Assembly: GCF_000467125.1 (NCBI RefSeq)
Contig: NZ_BATJ01000005.1
Span: 62,001-126,000, forward strand
Source: Vibrio proteolyticus NBRC 13287
GTDB taxonomy: Bacteria > Pseudomonadota > Gammaproteobacteria > Enterobacterales > Vibrionaceae
Length of the DNA: 64,000 bases
Reading direction: 5' to 3'
How positions within the stretch are numbered: position 1 is the first letter of the stretch; every line of letters starts with the position of its first letter. A program made the translations under genes and the position numbers. Positions 38,018-46,432 of this stretch are shown here, piece after piece. The notes beneath the pieces were generated by a model. The model did no database searches. It was given only the letters and a program-made list of their open reading frames with translations, and was not told where the DNA came from.

Positions 38018-38839
38018 ATGTCTCGTTCGGAAACGGTAATCCCAACCCCGGAACAGCTTATCTGCACCATTGACAGCAGCGGTATCGCTAAGCTCACGCT
38101 GAATCGCACCCGCAAACACAATGCGTTTGACGGAGACATGATCGAAGCGCTACTGACCTGTCTGTCGTCATTAAAAGCCGCTCCAGACGTGCGTTGCCTG
38201 ATACTCAATGCGAACGGCGCCCACTTTTCAGCCGGTGCCGATCTGCACTGGATGAAATCCATGGCGGGCAAAAGCCAACACGAAAACTTGAGAGATGCCG
38301 GTCGGTTGGCCGCCCTAATGCACCAACTCGATACCTTCCCCCACCCGACTATCGCCGTGGTTCATGGTAGCGCTTACGGTGGTGCCTTGGGGTTGATCTG
38401 TTGTTGTGACATCGCCATTGCCGAGCAAGATGCACAGTTTTGCTTAAGTGAGGTTAAGCTCGGACTGATCCCGGCCACAATCGGCCCGTATGTGTGCCGA
38501 GCTATGGGGGTTCGTCAGGCGCGGCGATTTATGTTAACCGCCGAACGCATCAGTGCAACTACCGCTCTGGATCTGGGATTATTACACAGCGTGGAAGCCG
38601 ATCACGATGCCCTGCATCTGCAAATGAATTTTCTCATCCAATCTATACTGGCAAATAGCCCTCAAGCGGTTTCGGCAGCTAAACAACTGTGTCAACGTTG
38701 TGAAAATCACCCTATCGACCAGGCTTTGATTAACCACACCAGCGACGCGATCGCAGCAATTCGAGTTTCACCAGAAGGACAAGAAGGCCTGAACGCCTTC
38801 TTCGACAAACGGCGGCCATACTGGAATAAGGAGAGATGA
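38018..38839 (+). CDS. liuC: 3-methylglutaconyl-CoA hydratase
   Basis: 273 residues, crotonase fold. KHNAFDGDMIEALL, FSAGADLHWMKSMA and VHGSAYGGALGLICCCDIAIAEQDAQFCLSEVKLGLIPATIGPYV match methylglutaconyl-CoA hydratases, including the oxyanion-hole glycine pair. Adds water to 3-methylglutaconyl-CoA to make HMG-CoA. Ribosome site AAGGAG. Its stop is one base from the liuE start, where most liu operons carry liuD. Confidence 0.88.
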   Translation: MSRSETVIPTPEQLICTIDSSGIAKLTLNRTRKHNAFDGDMIEALLTCLSSLKAAPDVRCLILNANGAHFSAGADLHWMKSMAGKSQHENLRDAGRLAALMHQLDTFPHPTIAVVHGSAYGGALGLICCCDIAIAEQDAQFCLSEVKLGLIPATIGPYVCRAMGVRQARRFMLTAERISATTALDLGLLHSVEADHDALHLQMNFLIQSILANSPQAVSAAKQLCQRCENHPIDQALINHTSDAIAAIRVSPEGQEGLNAFFDKRRPYWNKER

Positions 38840-38840
38840 G

Positions 38841-39764
38841 ATGTCGGAAGAGAGCCTGCTACCAAACGCAGTACGGATAATTGAAGTCGGCGCCCGGGAT
38901 GGTTTGCAAAATGAAGCGCAGCTCCCAACGGAAATGAAAGTTAAACTGATTGATCAACTCTCGTTAACCGGACTGACGCACATAGAAGCTGGCGCATTTG
39001 TCTCGCCGAAACGAGTGCCGCAAATGGCCGATTCCACGCAGGTGTTTAGCCAGATCAAACGCCAGCCGGGGATCACCTACTCAGCGCTGACACCCAACCT
39101 GCGAGGGTTCGAACAAGCCGTACAAAGCGGCGCCTCTCAGGTGGCTGTTTTCACCTCGTCGTCAGAAGGTTTCTGCCAGCACAACATTCATTGTTCGATA
39201 AGCGAGAGTCTGCAACGTTTTGAACCTGTAATTGAAGCTGCAAAGCGCCAAGGTATTGCGGTGCGGGGTTATTTATCCTGTGTCGCCGACTGTCCGTATG
39301 ACGGCCCGACCGACCCCGATCAGGTTGCGTCGGTTGCCAAAGCACTGATCGAACTCGGCTGCTATGAGGTGTCACTTGGCGACACGATAGGCACCGGCAC
39401 GCCTTATCGGATCGCCAAAATGCTGGAAGCAGTAAGACGTTGTGTACCAGCGACCGAGCTGGCGGTGCACTTTCATGACACTTGGGGTCAGGCATTGGCG
39501 AATATCTATCAGGCGTTGAACATGGGCATCTCGACGATAGACAGCAGTGTGGCTGGATTAGGAGGCTGCCCTTATGCGCCCGGTGCTTCCGGCAATGTCG
39601 CCACAGAAGACGTATTGTACCTGTGCCAGGGGCTTGAGATTGATACCGGTGTCGATCTTCAGGCAGTCGCGCAAGCCGGTTGGATGATCAGCCGGGCATT
39701 GAACCGACAGCCTACATCCAAAGTCTCTCTGGCGCTGCGCCATCAGCAACAAAACCCGGTCTGA
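38841..39764 (+). CDS. liuE: Hydroxymethylglutaryl-CoA lyase
   Basis: 307 residues, TIM barrel. Metal and substrate residues in GARDGLQNE, HFHDTWGQALAN (His pair) and the flexible loop cysteine in GLGGCPYAPGASGNVATED are all present. Splits HMG-CoA into acetyl-CoA and acetoacetate, the end of leucine degradation. The ribosome site AAGGAGAG lies within the last codons of liuC, so the two genes are translationally coupled. No acetoacetate:CoA transferase gene follows. Confidence 0.93.
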   Translation: MSEESLLPNAVRIIEVGARDGLQNEAQLPTEMKVKLIDQLSLTGLTHIEAGAFVSPKRVPQMADSTQVFSQIKRQPGITYSALTPNLRGFEQAVQSGASQVAVFTSSSEGFCQHNIHCSISESLQRFEPVIEAAKRQGIAVRGYLSCVADCPYDGPTDPDQVASVAKALIELGCYEVSLGDTIGTGTPYRIAKMLEAVRRCVPATELAVHFHDTWGQALANIYQALNMGISTIDSSVAGLGGCPYAPGASGNVATEDVLYLCQGLEIDTGVDLQAVAQAGWMISRALNRQPTSKVSLALRHQQQNPV

Positions 39765-39836
39765 GGTCACATATTTCGCTGCCCGTGCCCGTTATGATGA
39801 AAATCTGTCAGCAGTATCAAGGCCTAAGGATCAACT

Positions 39837-40997
39837 ATGGATACGCCATCCAACGACGCACCAGTTTTTAATGCGGTCGCTTTTCGCAAAAATCTGCACC
39901 GTTTCCCTGAGTTGTCGCTGGAAGAGGTGAACACGTCTCAAACCATCGCGCGCGTGCTCAGTTCATTCGGCCTGAAGCCGGTAACCGAAATCGGCGGGCA
40001 CGGTTTGTTCTGTATTATTGAAGGTGAAGACGAAGGCGAAACCACCTTGATCCGCGCAGACTTTGATGCCCTGCCAATTGAAGAACAGGCACAACATGAT
40101 CACGTCTCGGCTAACCATGGAGTAATGCATGCTTGTGGTCATGACGGTCACACTACCTCCTTGCTTAAAATCGCGCAGCAGTTAGCCGAGCATCCTCCTA
40201 AGTCCGGTCAGGTGGTGTTACTGTTTCAGCCAGCAGAAGAGATCGGCACAGGCGCCGCTTCGATGCTGACGCATCCGGCACTGCGCGACCTGACCGTCGA
40301 CAACGCCTATGCTTACCACAATCTGCCTGGCTATCCGCTGCACCAGATCGTCGTCAAGACAGACACCTTTGCCTGCGCATCCACTGGTGTATCTATCACA
40401 CTCACCGGTAAAACTTCACACGCGGCAAGGCCTGAAAATGGGATCAGCCCAACCAACACGATGATGGACATCATGCAACTGCTGCAAGGAATGCCACAAC
40501 GCTTTCCCGACGCTTTCAGCTTGGTGACTATTGTGCATGCACAGCTGGGCGAAGCGGCGTATGGTGTCTCTCCGGGAGAAGCGAAAGTCATGGCGACAAT
40601 GCGCAGCGAATGCAATGAAACGTTTCAGGCGATGCAGACGCTGCTGACCGAGGCACTACAAGAGTTCAGAGCACAAAGTGGGTTGGACATTCATGTAGAG
40701 TGGGATGAGCCGTTTAACGCAACCGTTAACTCAGCACAGCATGTCTCAATGCTGGTCGAACAAGCAAACCAGCTCGGACTTTCCGTTCATCAACTCGATG
40801 AACCGATGCGCTGGTCAGAAGACTTCGCTGAGTTTCTGCTCAAATGGCGCGGCGCGATGTTTTGCATCGGCAGCGGAACACACCATCCGGAACTGCATAA
40901 CCCGGATTACGACTTTCCAGACGACATTATGGACACAGCAGCATCCCTATTCGTCGCCCTGATCCGACGTCAGCACGGTTTAACCCAAGACTTGTAA
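39837..40997 (+). CDS. M20-family amidohydrolase (hippurate/N-acyl-amino acid hydrolase type)
   Basis: 386 residues. HACGHDGHTTSLLKIA near residue 100, QPAEEIGTGAASML (catalytic Glu), YAYHNLPGYPLHQIV and GTHHPELHNPDYDFPDD hold the two-metal ligands of the M20D group. These enzymes release amino acids from N-acyl or N-aroyl derivatives. It follows liuE by 72 bp on the same strand with its own AAGGAT site, so it may be read from the liu transcript; a link to acyl-amino acids of branched-chain type is only a guess. Confidence 0.82.
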   Translation: MDTPSNDAPVFNAVAFRKNLHRFPELSLEEVNTSQTIARVLSSFGLKPVTEIGGHGLFCIIEGEDEGETTLIRADFDALPIEEQAQHDHVSANHGVMHACGHDGHTTSLLKIAQQLAEHPPKSGQVVLLFQPAEEIGTGAASMLTHPALRDLTVDNAYAYHNLPGYPLHQIVVKTDTFACASTGVSITLTGKTSHAARPENGISPTNTMMDIMQLLQGMPQRFPDAFSLVTIVHAQLGEAAYGVSPGEAKVMATMRSECNETFQAMQTLLTEALQEFRAQSGLDIHVEWDEPFNATVNSAQHVSMLVEQANQLGLSVHQLDEPMRWSEDFAEFLLKWRGAMFCIGSGTHHPELHNPDYDFPDDIMDTAASLFVALIRRQHGLTQDL

Positions 40998-41008
40998 ACC
41001 GGTGCAGT

Positions 41009-41533
41009 TTAGGCAGGCAACACTTCTTCAATGGCTTCATAAACCAAAACGTCCCCTACACGTTTGCTCTCCATCAACGCCAACGAGTAAACCGGTAGTT
41101 CAGCCATCTCGGCCTTGAGTGAATGTACTTTATCACGCAACGTCATGTTTCTTCCTAAAGTAATATGCGGCGTGTACTGGCGCCGCTCTGCATAAAACCC
41201 CATGTCGTTTAGCCTGTCCCGCATCCGGTTTTGCAGTGCCATCAGCTCCGCTTGTTGCTGGACACCTAACCACACCAACTGCCGCCCTTTCACCGAAAAA
41301 GCGCCAAAATGATCCACCCGAATGCTCTGTGGGCACTGGTCCAACTGATAAAGTACCTCTGTCAGTGTTTTCTTTTCCGTCGGCGTGGCCTCACCAATGA
41401 ACTCCAGTGTGACGTGGTAGTTTGACTCGCGTGTCAGGCGCCCCTTGATAGCATGGCTGGCCAGCTGTTTCTGATAATGCGTGATGCGTGTTTTGGTGTC
41501 GGTATCAAATGTCAGAGCGTAAAACAAACGCAT
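41009..41533 (-). CDS. thpR: RNA 2',3'-cyclic phosphodiesterase (ThpR/LigT family)
   Basis: 174 residues from ATG 41533 (GGAGGA upstream; a TTG 15 bases earlier is not used). Two HxTx motifs, HVTL near residue 41 and HITL near 121, define the 2H phosphoesterase fold. Family members open 2',3'-cyclic phosphates on RNA and show weak 2'-5' ligase activity in vitro. Convergent with the M20 gene with only 11 bp between stops. Confidence 0.87.
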   Translation of the reverse strand: MRLFYALTFDTDTKTRITHYQKQLASHAIKGRLTRESNYHVTLEFIGEATPTEKKTLTEVLYQLDQCPQSIRVDHFGAFSVKGRQLVWLGVQQQAELMALQNRMRDRLNDMGFYAERRQYTPHITLGRNMTLRDKVHSLKAEMAELPVYSLALMESKRVGDVLVYEAIEEVLPA

Positions 41534-41918
41534 GGCGTTCCTCCTCAATCACTGCCAGCAAATACCCGAGTTATAAGGAAATTATACTCAAACTGAGTCA
41601 GGAAGCGATGTTATGGGCTTACGACCCTATATCCTTATTACGTTTAGGCGCCTGCTTGTTCTCACTTTCAGCATATTTAAGCAACGTATTCCTCCGCCTA
41701 ACGTCAAACTGAAAAAAACGCCCATCCGGCCCCATATTAAACAAAACTTTTTTTCACACCGCCTTGTCCTCTTTTTGAAAAACACCCACCTTAGACGCGT
41801 GATTTAACGCCTTAAAACGGCGATTTGAGCCACTTTTAAATCTCTGTTTTTAAAGAAGTTATTTTTGTAGAAAATCAAACACTTGCAATGTTAGTCTGCA
41901 CGCAACAAAGGAGACAAC
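41534..41918. other. Divergent intergenic region before qnr
   Basis: 385 bp with short open frames but no recognisable gene. It ends in the qnr leader. No CTGT-N8-ACAG LexA box was found, although CTGT at 41843 is followed by an A/T-rich stretch. Confidence 0.45.
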
Positions 41919-42569
41919 ATGCTTAAAACCGATCTCACGTTTCTTAAACAGGACTTCTCTGGCCAAAATCTTCAGGGCCACACTTTTACGAACTGCCGAT
42001 TTTATCAATGCAATTTTCGGCGCGCCGATCTTAGAGATACCACGTTTACCGATTGTCGTTTTATCGAAGCACAAGCCATTGAGGGCTGTGACTTCCGTTA
42101 CGCCAAGTTAAAAGATGCGAGCTTCACCAACTGTATGCTGGCAATGAGTCTTTTCAATGGTGCTGACTGTATGGGGATAGAACTGCGTAAATGCGATCTC
42201 AAAGGCGCTAACTTTCAGCAAGCTAATTTTGCCAACCGCATCAACCATACGATGTTCTTTTGTTCTGCATTCATCACCGGATGTAATCTGGCGTACACCA
42301 ACTTCGAACGGGTGTTACTAGAAAAGTGCGATCTGTTTGAGAATCGCTGGAATGGCGCCAACCTGTCTGGTGCAAATCTGAAAGGTTCCGATTTGTCCCG
42401 GGGTGAATTCAGTACCGAGCAATGGGGAAGCTTTAATTTGGAGGAATGCGACCTGACTCATATCGAACTCGAAGGGTTGGATATCCGTCGCGTGTCGCTT
42501 CATGGCGTAAAAATTTGTGACTGGCAACAGGCACAACTGCTCGCTCCGCTTGGGCTGATCGTACTCTAA
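41919..42569 (+). CDS. qnr: Qnr-family pentapeptide-repeat protein
   Basis: 216 residues made of right-handed pentapeptide repeats (A/C-D/N-L/F-x-x), for example CNFRRADLRDTTF and CDLKGANFQQANF. The length, the break near residue 60, SLFNGADCMGIELRKCDLKGANF, FCSAFITGCNLAYTNFERVLLEKCDLFENRW and the C-terminal DIRRVSLHGVKI match Qnr proteins (214-219 residues) more than generic pentapeptide proteins. Qnr proteins mimic DNA and shield gyrase and topoisomerase IV, lowering quinolone susceptibility. Chromosomal copies are common in Vibrionaceae. Good AAGGAG site and no mobile element beside it. Confidence 0.88.
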   Translation: MLKTDLTFLKQDFSGQNLQGHTFTNCRFYQCNFRRADLRDTTFTDCRFIEAQAIEGCDFRYAKLKDASFTNCMLAMSLFNGADCMGIELRKCDLKGANFQQANFANRINHTMFFCSAFITGCNLAYTNFERVLLEKCDLFENRWNGANLSGANLKGSDLSRGEFSTEQWGSFNLEECDLTHIELEGLDIRRVSLHGVKICDWQQAQLLAPLGLIVL

Positions 42570-42645
42570 TCTCACAATATATTCGGCGAATAGGGAGATA
42601 CGGGGTAACTCAGCCTGTATCTTCCCATTCCGATTCATGCTCTCC

Positions 42646-43257
42646 TCACTTCGCCTGCTTTAGCGCCGCGTCAATCGTGCCGTGAATCAGGTTTTCATAG
42701 ATCTCAGCCTGACCGGCCGGAATCAACTGACGTTGAATCTCTCGGCGTTTATCTGCGTCAAACAGTCGCTCCGCCACCCACCCGGTCAGGTAAAGCGCCG
42801 ACAAACAACCACCCGCCGTCGCGATGTTGCCGACAATCACCAAAGGTTCGTCTTGCACATCTCCCCCCATTTCCAGCAAGCGATGTTTAGCATCCGGGTG
42901 CGTCGTAAGAGGGGCTCCATCCAGCAAACCCAGTTGATGAAGAATGAACGAGCCCGCACAAATCGACCCAATAAGTTGTTTGTCAGGGTTTAACGTCAGT
43001 GACACCATAAACTCAGGATTTTCCAGCACAGCCGGAACGCCTTTGTAACCACTGACAAACAACACCACATCTGAATCACACGCTTCGGATACATGCCCAT
43101 CGGTTTTTACCGTCATTCCCAAAGTAGACGTATGTTCACTGCTTAGCCCCAATACTTTTACACACCAGTCCTTCTTATTGCGACCCAGAATATCCCGCAT
43201 CAGGAAAAAATCGACATCAGTAAAGTCGTCGAATACGACAATGGATAGTTGATACAT
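42646..43257 (-). CDS. DJ-1/PfpI-family protein
   Basis: 203 residues from ATG 43257 (AGGAAG upstream). The nucleophile cysteine lies in IGSICAGSFILHQLGLLDG, followed by TTHPDAKHRLLEMGGDV, the order seen in GATase1-like proteins related to AraC-GATase regulators and isonitrile hydratases. The regulator DNA-binding half is absent, so it is an enzyme or chaperone-like protein. Function unassigned. Convergent with qnr. Confidence 0.78.
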   Translation of the reverse strand: MYQLSIVVFDDFTDVDFFLMRDILGRNKKDWCVKVLGLSSEHTSTLGMTVKTDGHVSEACDSDVVLFVSGYKGVPAVLENPEFMVSLTLNPDKQLIGSICAGSFILHQLGLLDGAPLTTHPDAKHRLLEMGGDVQDEPLVIVGNIATAGGCLSALYLTGWVAERLFDADKRREIQRQLIPAGQAEIYENLIHGTIDAALKQAK

Positions 43258-43450
43258 ACTCACTTCCTTTGGTTATCAATATGCGCACATTATCATAATC
43301 AATGTATAACAAACGGTGCGAACGCTCGCAGAACAGGCGCTTATTCGTCGTGGCAACGCATGTTGTGCGAAATCGAACCCACATTCATCTCAGAAGCGAT
43401 TTCTGCTACAGTGGAAATACACAAATACAGAACTAACATAACTCACTGAT

Positions 43451-43936
43451 ATGGAAGAAATATACCTGGCTGGCGGGTGCCTTTGGGGCGTTCAGGAATT
43501 TATCAAATACGTTCCTGGCGTGATATCAACCGAAGCAGGCCGAGCCAACGGCGCCTCAAATACGACCCAGGGTAACTACGACGGTTACGCCGAATGCGTG
43601 CGGTTAGAGTTCGATCCCACCCTGATCTCAATCGAGCAGTTGATTGAGCACTTGTTTGAAATTATTGACCCATACAGCGTCAATAAACAGGGGCAAGATG
43701 TCGGTACCAAATACCGAACAGGCATCTACAGCAACCATGCGGAGCATTTACGATTGGCGACCGCCTACTTAAGCTCGCGTTGCGATGCCGAACGCATTGC
43801 CGTGGAGGTCTTGCCACTGAAGAACTACGTCAAAAGCGATACAGAGCACCAACACCGACTGACACGTCATCCGGAAGATCATGCACTTTGCCACATTCCG
43901 TGGAATTTACTGCACAAGTATAAAACCGCATCATAG
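43451..43936 (+). CDS. MsrA-like peptide methionine sulfoxide reductase (variant active site)
   Basis: 161 residues. The opening LAGGCLWGVQEFIKYVPGV aligns with the MsrA signature GCFWxxE: the catalytic cysteine (residue 9) is kept, Phe is Leu, and the position of the usual acid is Gln. QDVGTKYRTGIY matches the central MsrA motif and the end is the short form, SDTEHQHRLTRHPEDH. Expected to reduce methionine-S-sulfoxide, free or in proteins, but the Glu-to-Gln change makes rate and substrate uncertain. No strong ribosome site before ATG 43451. Confidence 0.78.
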   Translation: MEEIYLAGGCLWGVQEFIKYVPGVISTEAGRANGASNTTQGNYDGYAECVRLEFDPTLISIEQLIEHLFEIIDPYSVNKQGQDVGTKYRTGIYSNHAEHLRLATAYLSSRCDAERIAVEVLPLKNYVKSDTEHQHRLTRHPEDHALCHIPWNLLHKYKTAS

Positions 43937-43965
43937 CCACTCTGGTCAACACACCGCCACAATGG

Positions 43966-44382
43966 TTATAGCCGCGCCAAGTCACACCGTAGAAACTTCC
44001 CTTTCGCACTGGCGCGTAACTCCCCGCCGACTCTCAACTCGGCGCTCATCGTATACATGCCGCGCCGCTCGGACTCACATTGTGCGGTGACAATGACCTG
44101 CTCTCCCAGTGTGATTGGTCGGTGAAAGCGCACATCCAGTTGTGCTGTTAATGCTGATATGTCACGGTGCAGTATGCAATGCGTCATCGCACCATCCAAC
44201 AATGCGCTGACAATGCCACCATGCAAAATTCCGTTGTACCCCTGATGATGTGGTGCCACGGTAAATCTCGCCTGAACACCCCGCTCAGCGCCATACTCGT
44301 ACCGAACACCCAATGAATGCGGGTTGCTCACCGGGTCTGCACACACTGCGCAACCACCATGCGATGCTAAAATGTTACTCAT
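43966..44382 (-). CDS. Hotdog-fold thioesterase (PaaI family)
   Basis: 138 residues from ATG 44382, where GGTGGGA stands upstream. FTVAPHHQGYNGILHGGIVSALLDGAMTHC is the PaaI hotdog motif, with the acidic catalytic residue in ALLDGAM. Four cysteines (CAVCADP at the N-terminus among them) are unusual for the family. Probably hydrolyses an acyl-CoA. No operon partner. Confidence 0.78.
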   Translation of the reverse strand: MSNILASHGGCAVCADPVSNPHSLGVRYEYGAERGVQARFTVAPHHQGYNGILHGGIVSALLDGAMTHCILHRDISALTAQLDVRFHRPITLGEQVIVTAQCESERRGMYTMSAELRVGGELRASAKGKFLRCDLARL

Positions 44383-44475
44383 ACAAAATCCCACCATGAC
44401 ACAATTTAATTATTAGCATATGCCAATTACATCAAAAGAGGATGACGGAATCTTTGTTTGCAGCCACGATGTCTT

Positions 44476-44565
44476 TCAGGAAGCCTTAACCAGTTGCTGC
44501 TTTAACCAGGTTAACAACGCTCGGTAACGTTTGGTTTGAGCAAAATCGAGCTTGCATACCAGCCA
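44476..44565 (-). pseudogene. C-terminal remnant of a lost gene, possibly a LysR-type regulator
   Basis: 29 in-frame codons ending FAQTKRYRALLTWLKQQLVKAS and a TGA at 44476-44478 look like the helical tail of a LysR-type regulator. The frame is closed by a TGA just upstream (44569-44571), while a neighbouring frame (about 44572-44690) reads on as coding-like sequence. The surrounding gap (44383-44720) has no intact gene. Identity is a guess from the tail alone. Confidence 0.3.
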
Positions 44566-44720
44566 GCCTCACCAGTCTTATAACCGTTGAACTCCATACA
44601 GACGACGGCCACATTACTGGTCTGATGGCTGGAGGCTATGGCCTTGTGATGGCTGAACTGGACATCGTTCTTTGAATTGATTGACACACGTGATTACACA
44701 ACTGATTTATTCGCCAGTGT

Positions 44721-45344
44721 TTAACCGTCAGTTTGGCAGGCTTGCATCCGTCGCTGCCAATCGTTCAACGCCTCACGCGTATCGATATCAAACGCTGCCC
44801 GCTCTATCGGCACTTCCCGCACACGGGTATCACCACGACGCAGTAACTGCCGGGCACCGTGCTCACCATCGAGTCGCTGCAACTGAGCGAAACTGCTGGC
44901 CGGAAACAAAGCGGGGACACCTCGTTTTTCGTGATAGAAAGCGCATACGATCTGGTCTGTTGATTCACTTTCCACCAGACGCTGTAAGTCCTCTGCTCGC
45001 AGAGCAATCTGGTCAGCAAGTAAAATCAACATGGCGTCAAAGTCCGACGACATTACCTGTGTGGCGTAGGCAATGGATCGCCCTAATCCCTTAGACCAAT
45101 CTTGGCAGTAAAGCAGTGGCACCGAGTCCAGTTGACCCGCTTTCTGAGCCTGTTCAATGGCATCATGCCAACGGCCGGTGACGACAAACACCGGCCCGAT
45201 TTGGCTGCCCAATGCCTGTGTCACAACCTGCGATAAGAATGTGTGGCTACCATCTAACGGATGCAGTGGTTTGCAGCCACCAAAGCGTTTACTTTCCCCC
45301 GCAGCCATCACCACCACAGCCACTTTCCTGTCGACCATTCCCAT
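44721..45344 (-). CDS. mocA: MobA-like nucleotidyltransferase (molybdenum cofactor cytidylyltransferase, MocA type)
   Basis: 207 residues. VVVMAAGESKRFGGCKPLHPLDGSH is the nucleotide-binding loop of MobA/MocA transferases (AAGxSxRFG...K), followed by LILLADQIAL, the metal-binding Asp motif. MocA attaches CMP to molybdopterin for xanthine-dehydrogenase-type enzymes. Last gene of the leftward operon iorA-iorB-xdhC-mocA; its ATG directly follows the xdhC stop. Its place next to a molybdenum hydroxylase supports the cytidylyl type over MobA; the residues deciding CTP or GTP were not analysed. Confidence 0.8.
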   Translation of the reverse strand: MGMVDRKVAVVVMAAGESKRFGGCKPLHPLDGSHTFLSQVVTQALGSQIGPVFVVTGRWHDAIEQAQKAGQLDSVPLLYCQDWSKGLGRSIAYATQVMSSDFDAMLILLADQIALRAEDLQRLVESESTDQIVCAFYHEKRGVPALFPASSFAQLQRLDGEHGARQLLRRGDTRVREVPIERAAFDIDTREALNDWQRRMQACQTDG

Positions 45345-46373
45345 TCAGGATGCCGCCCGAAACAAAGGCAGGACATCACTGAGAGAGCGCCCTGTCGCAC
45401 GAGTCGTCGCGGCCTGACATTCCGCCAGAATAGACAGTGCGATGGTTTCTGGCAGCTCAGCGCCGATATCTAATCCGGCAGGGCCAGATAGCGTAGCCGA
45501 TAACTCATCGTGCAAAATACCTGCTAGGCTCATCACTTTGTCACGTCGGTTGGTTGGGCCGAGTAACGCCAGATATTTGAGGGGGACCCCCGCCATCGCG
45601 GCCAGCGCCTCAGCGTCCAAGCTCACGTTGTGACTCATTAGTATCGCCGCCTGCACATTATGATCACGGCAATGAGCTGGCAATTCACTGGCCTGGCCGC
45701 TGAGCCGATGGGCAAGATGGGGAAAGTACTCCATCCGTCCGTTGGCTGGTCTGGGATCCCACAATGTAACCTGCCACCCAAGCAGATGGGCCATCTGCGC
45801 GACGGGCCTGGCATCTATGCCACCACCAACGAGCAAGACATGCAGCGGGGCATCTATCGGCGTACACAGCCAGACGCCGTCTTCTTGCTCGATTAATGTG
45901 GCTCCCGTACGTTGATGTTCCTCCGGCATCGCTTCAGTCATAAAACGCGCAGCCACGTCTTTTCTCGACACCTTTTGAAAGTAATGGCCTTTGTGGTGCT
46001 GCTGCAGTGCCACCAGCACCAAAGGCAAATCAAGATAACCATTTTCGGCCGTCAGGGGCTGCAACAGAATATGAACCGTGCCGCCACAACCAATGCCTAA
46101 CTGAAAGGCAAGATCGTCTTCGTCGCTGCCGTCGTAGGTCAGTGTGACGGGCGCCTGATTAAGCATCACCTTACGTGCGTGTAGGTGAATATCAGATTCA
46201 AGGCACCCTCCACTGAGCATTCCCAATTGGTGTCCGGCGTCACTGAACAGCATCATGGCGCCAGATTTACGATAAGCCGGACCTTCGGTTTTGTACACCG
46301 TGCCCAGAACCCAGTTGGCTTCGTCTTTAAGACGAAGCCATTGGGTCAGCAAATACAACAAATGATTGGACAT
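45345..46373 (-). CDS. xdhC: XdhC-family molybdenum hydroxylase maturation protein
   Basis: 342 residues from ATG 46373 (AGGTG upstream; GTG 46382 is the alternative). N-terminal XdhC domain with KTEGPAYRKSGAMMLFSDAGHQLGMLSGGCLESDI; C-terminal Rossmann domain with VLLVGGGIDARPVAQMAHLLGWQVTLWDPR. XdhC proteins bind molybdenum cofactor, promote its sulfuration and insert it into the hydroxylase. Located between iorB and mocA, so it most likely serves the IorAB enzyme. Confidence 0.87.
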   Translation of the reverse strand: MSNHLLYLLTQWLRLKDEANWVLGTVYKTEGPAYRKSGAMMLFSDAGHQLGMLSGGCLESDIHLHARKVMLNQAPVTLTYDGSDEDDLAFQLGIGCGGTVHILLQPLTAENGYLDLPLVLVALQQHHKGHYFQKVSRKDVAARFMTEAMPEEHQRTGATLIEQEDGVWLCTPIDAPLHVLLVGGGIDARPVAQMAHLLGWQVTLWDPRPANGRMEYFPHLAHRLSGQASELPAHCRDHNVQAAILMSHNVSLDAEALAAMAGVPLKYLALLGPTNRRDKVMSLAGILHDELSATLSGPAGLDIGAELPETIALSILAECQAATTRATGRSLSDVLPLFRAAS

Positions 46374-46432
46374 CGTTTTCACCTGTAGTCATTGTGCTGA
46401 AAGAGTCAAACTAAACTCAAATCAGAAACAGC

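Noticed and set aside
41821..41918. LexA box before qnr
   Set aside because: CTGT is present but the matching ACAG at the right spacing is not.
42594..42627. Imperfect stem between qnr and the DJ-1 gene as terminator
   Set aside because: Stem contains a mismatch or wobble pair and lacks a T tract on either strand.
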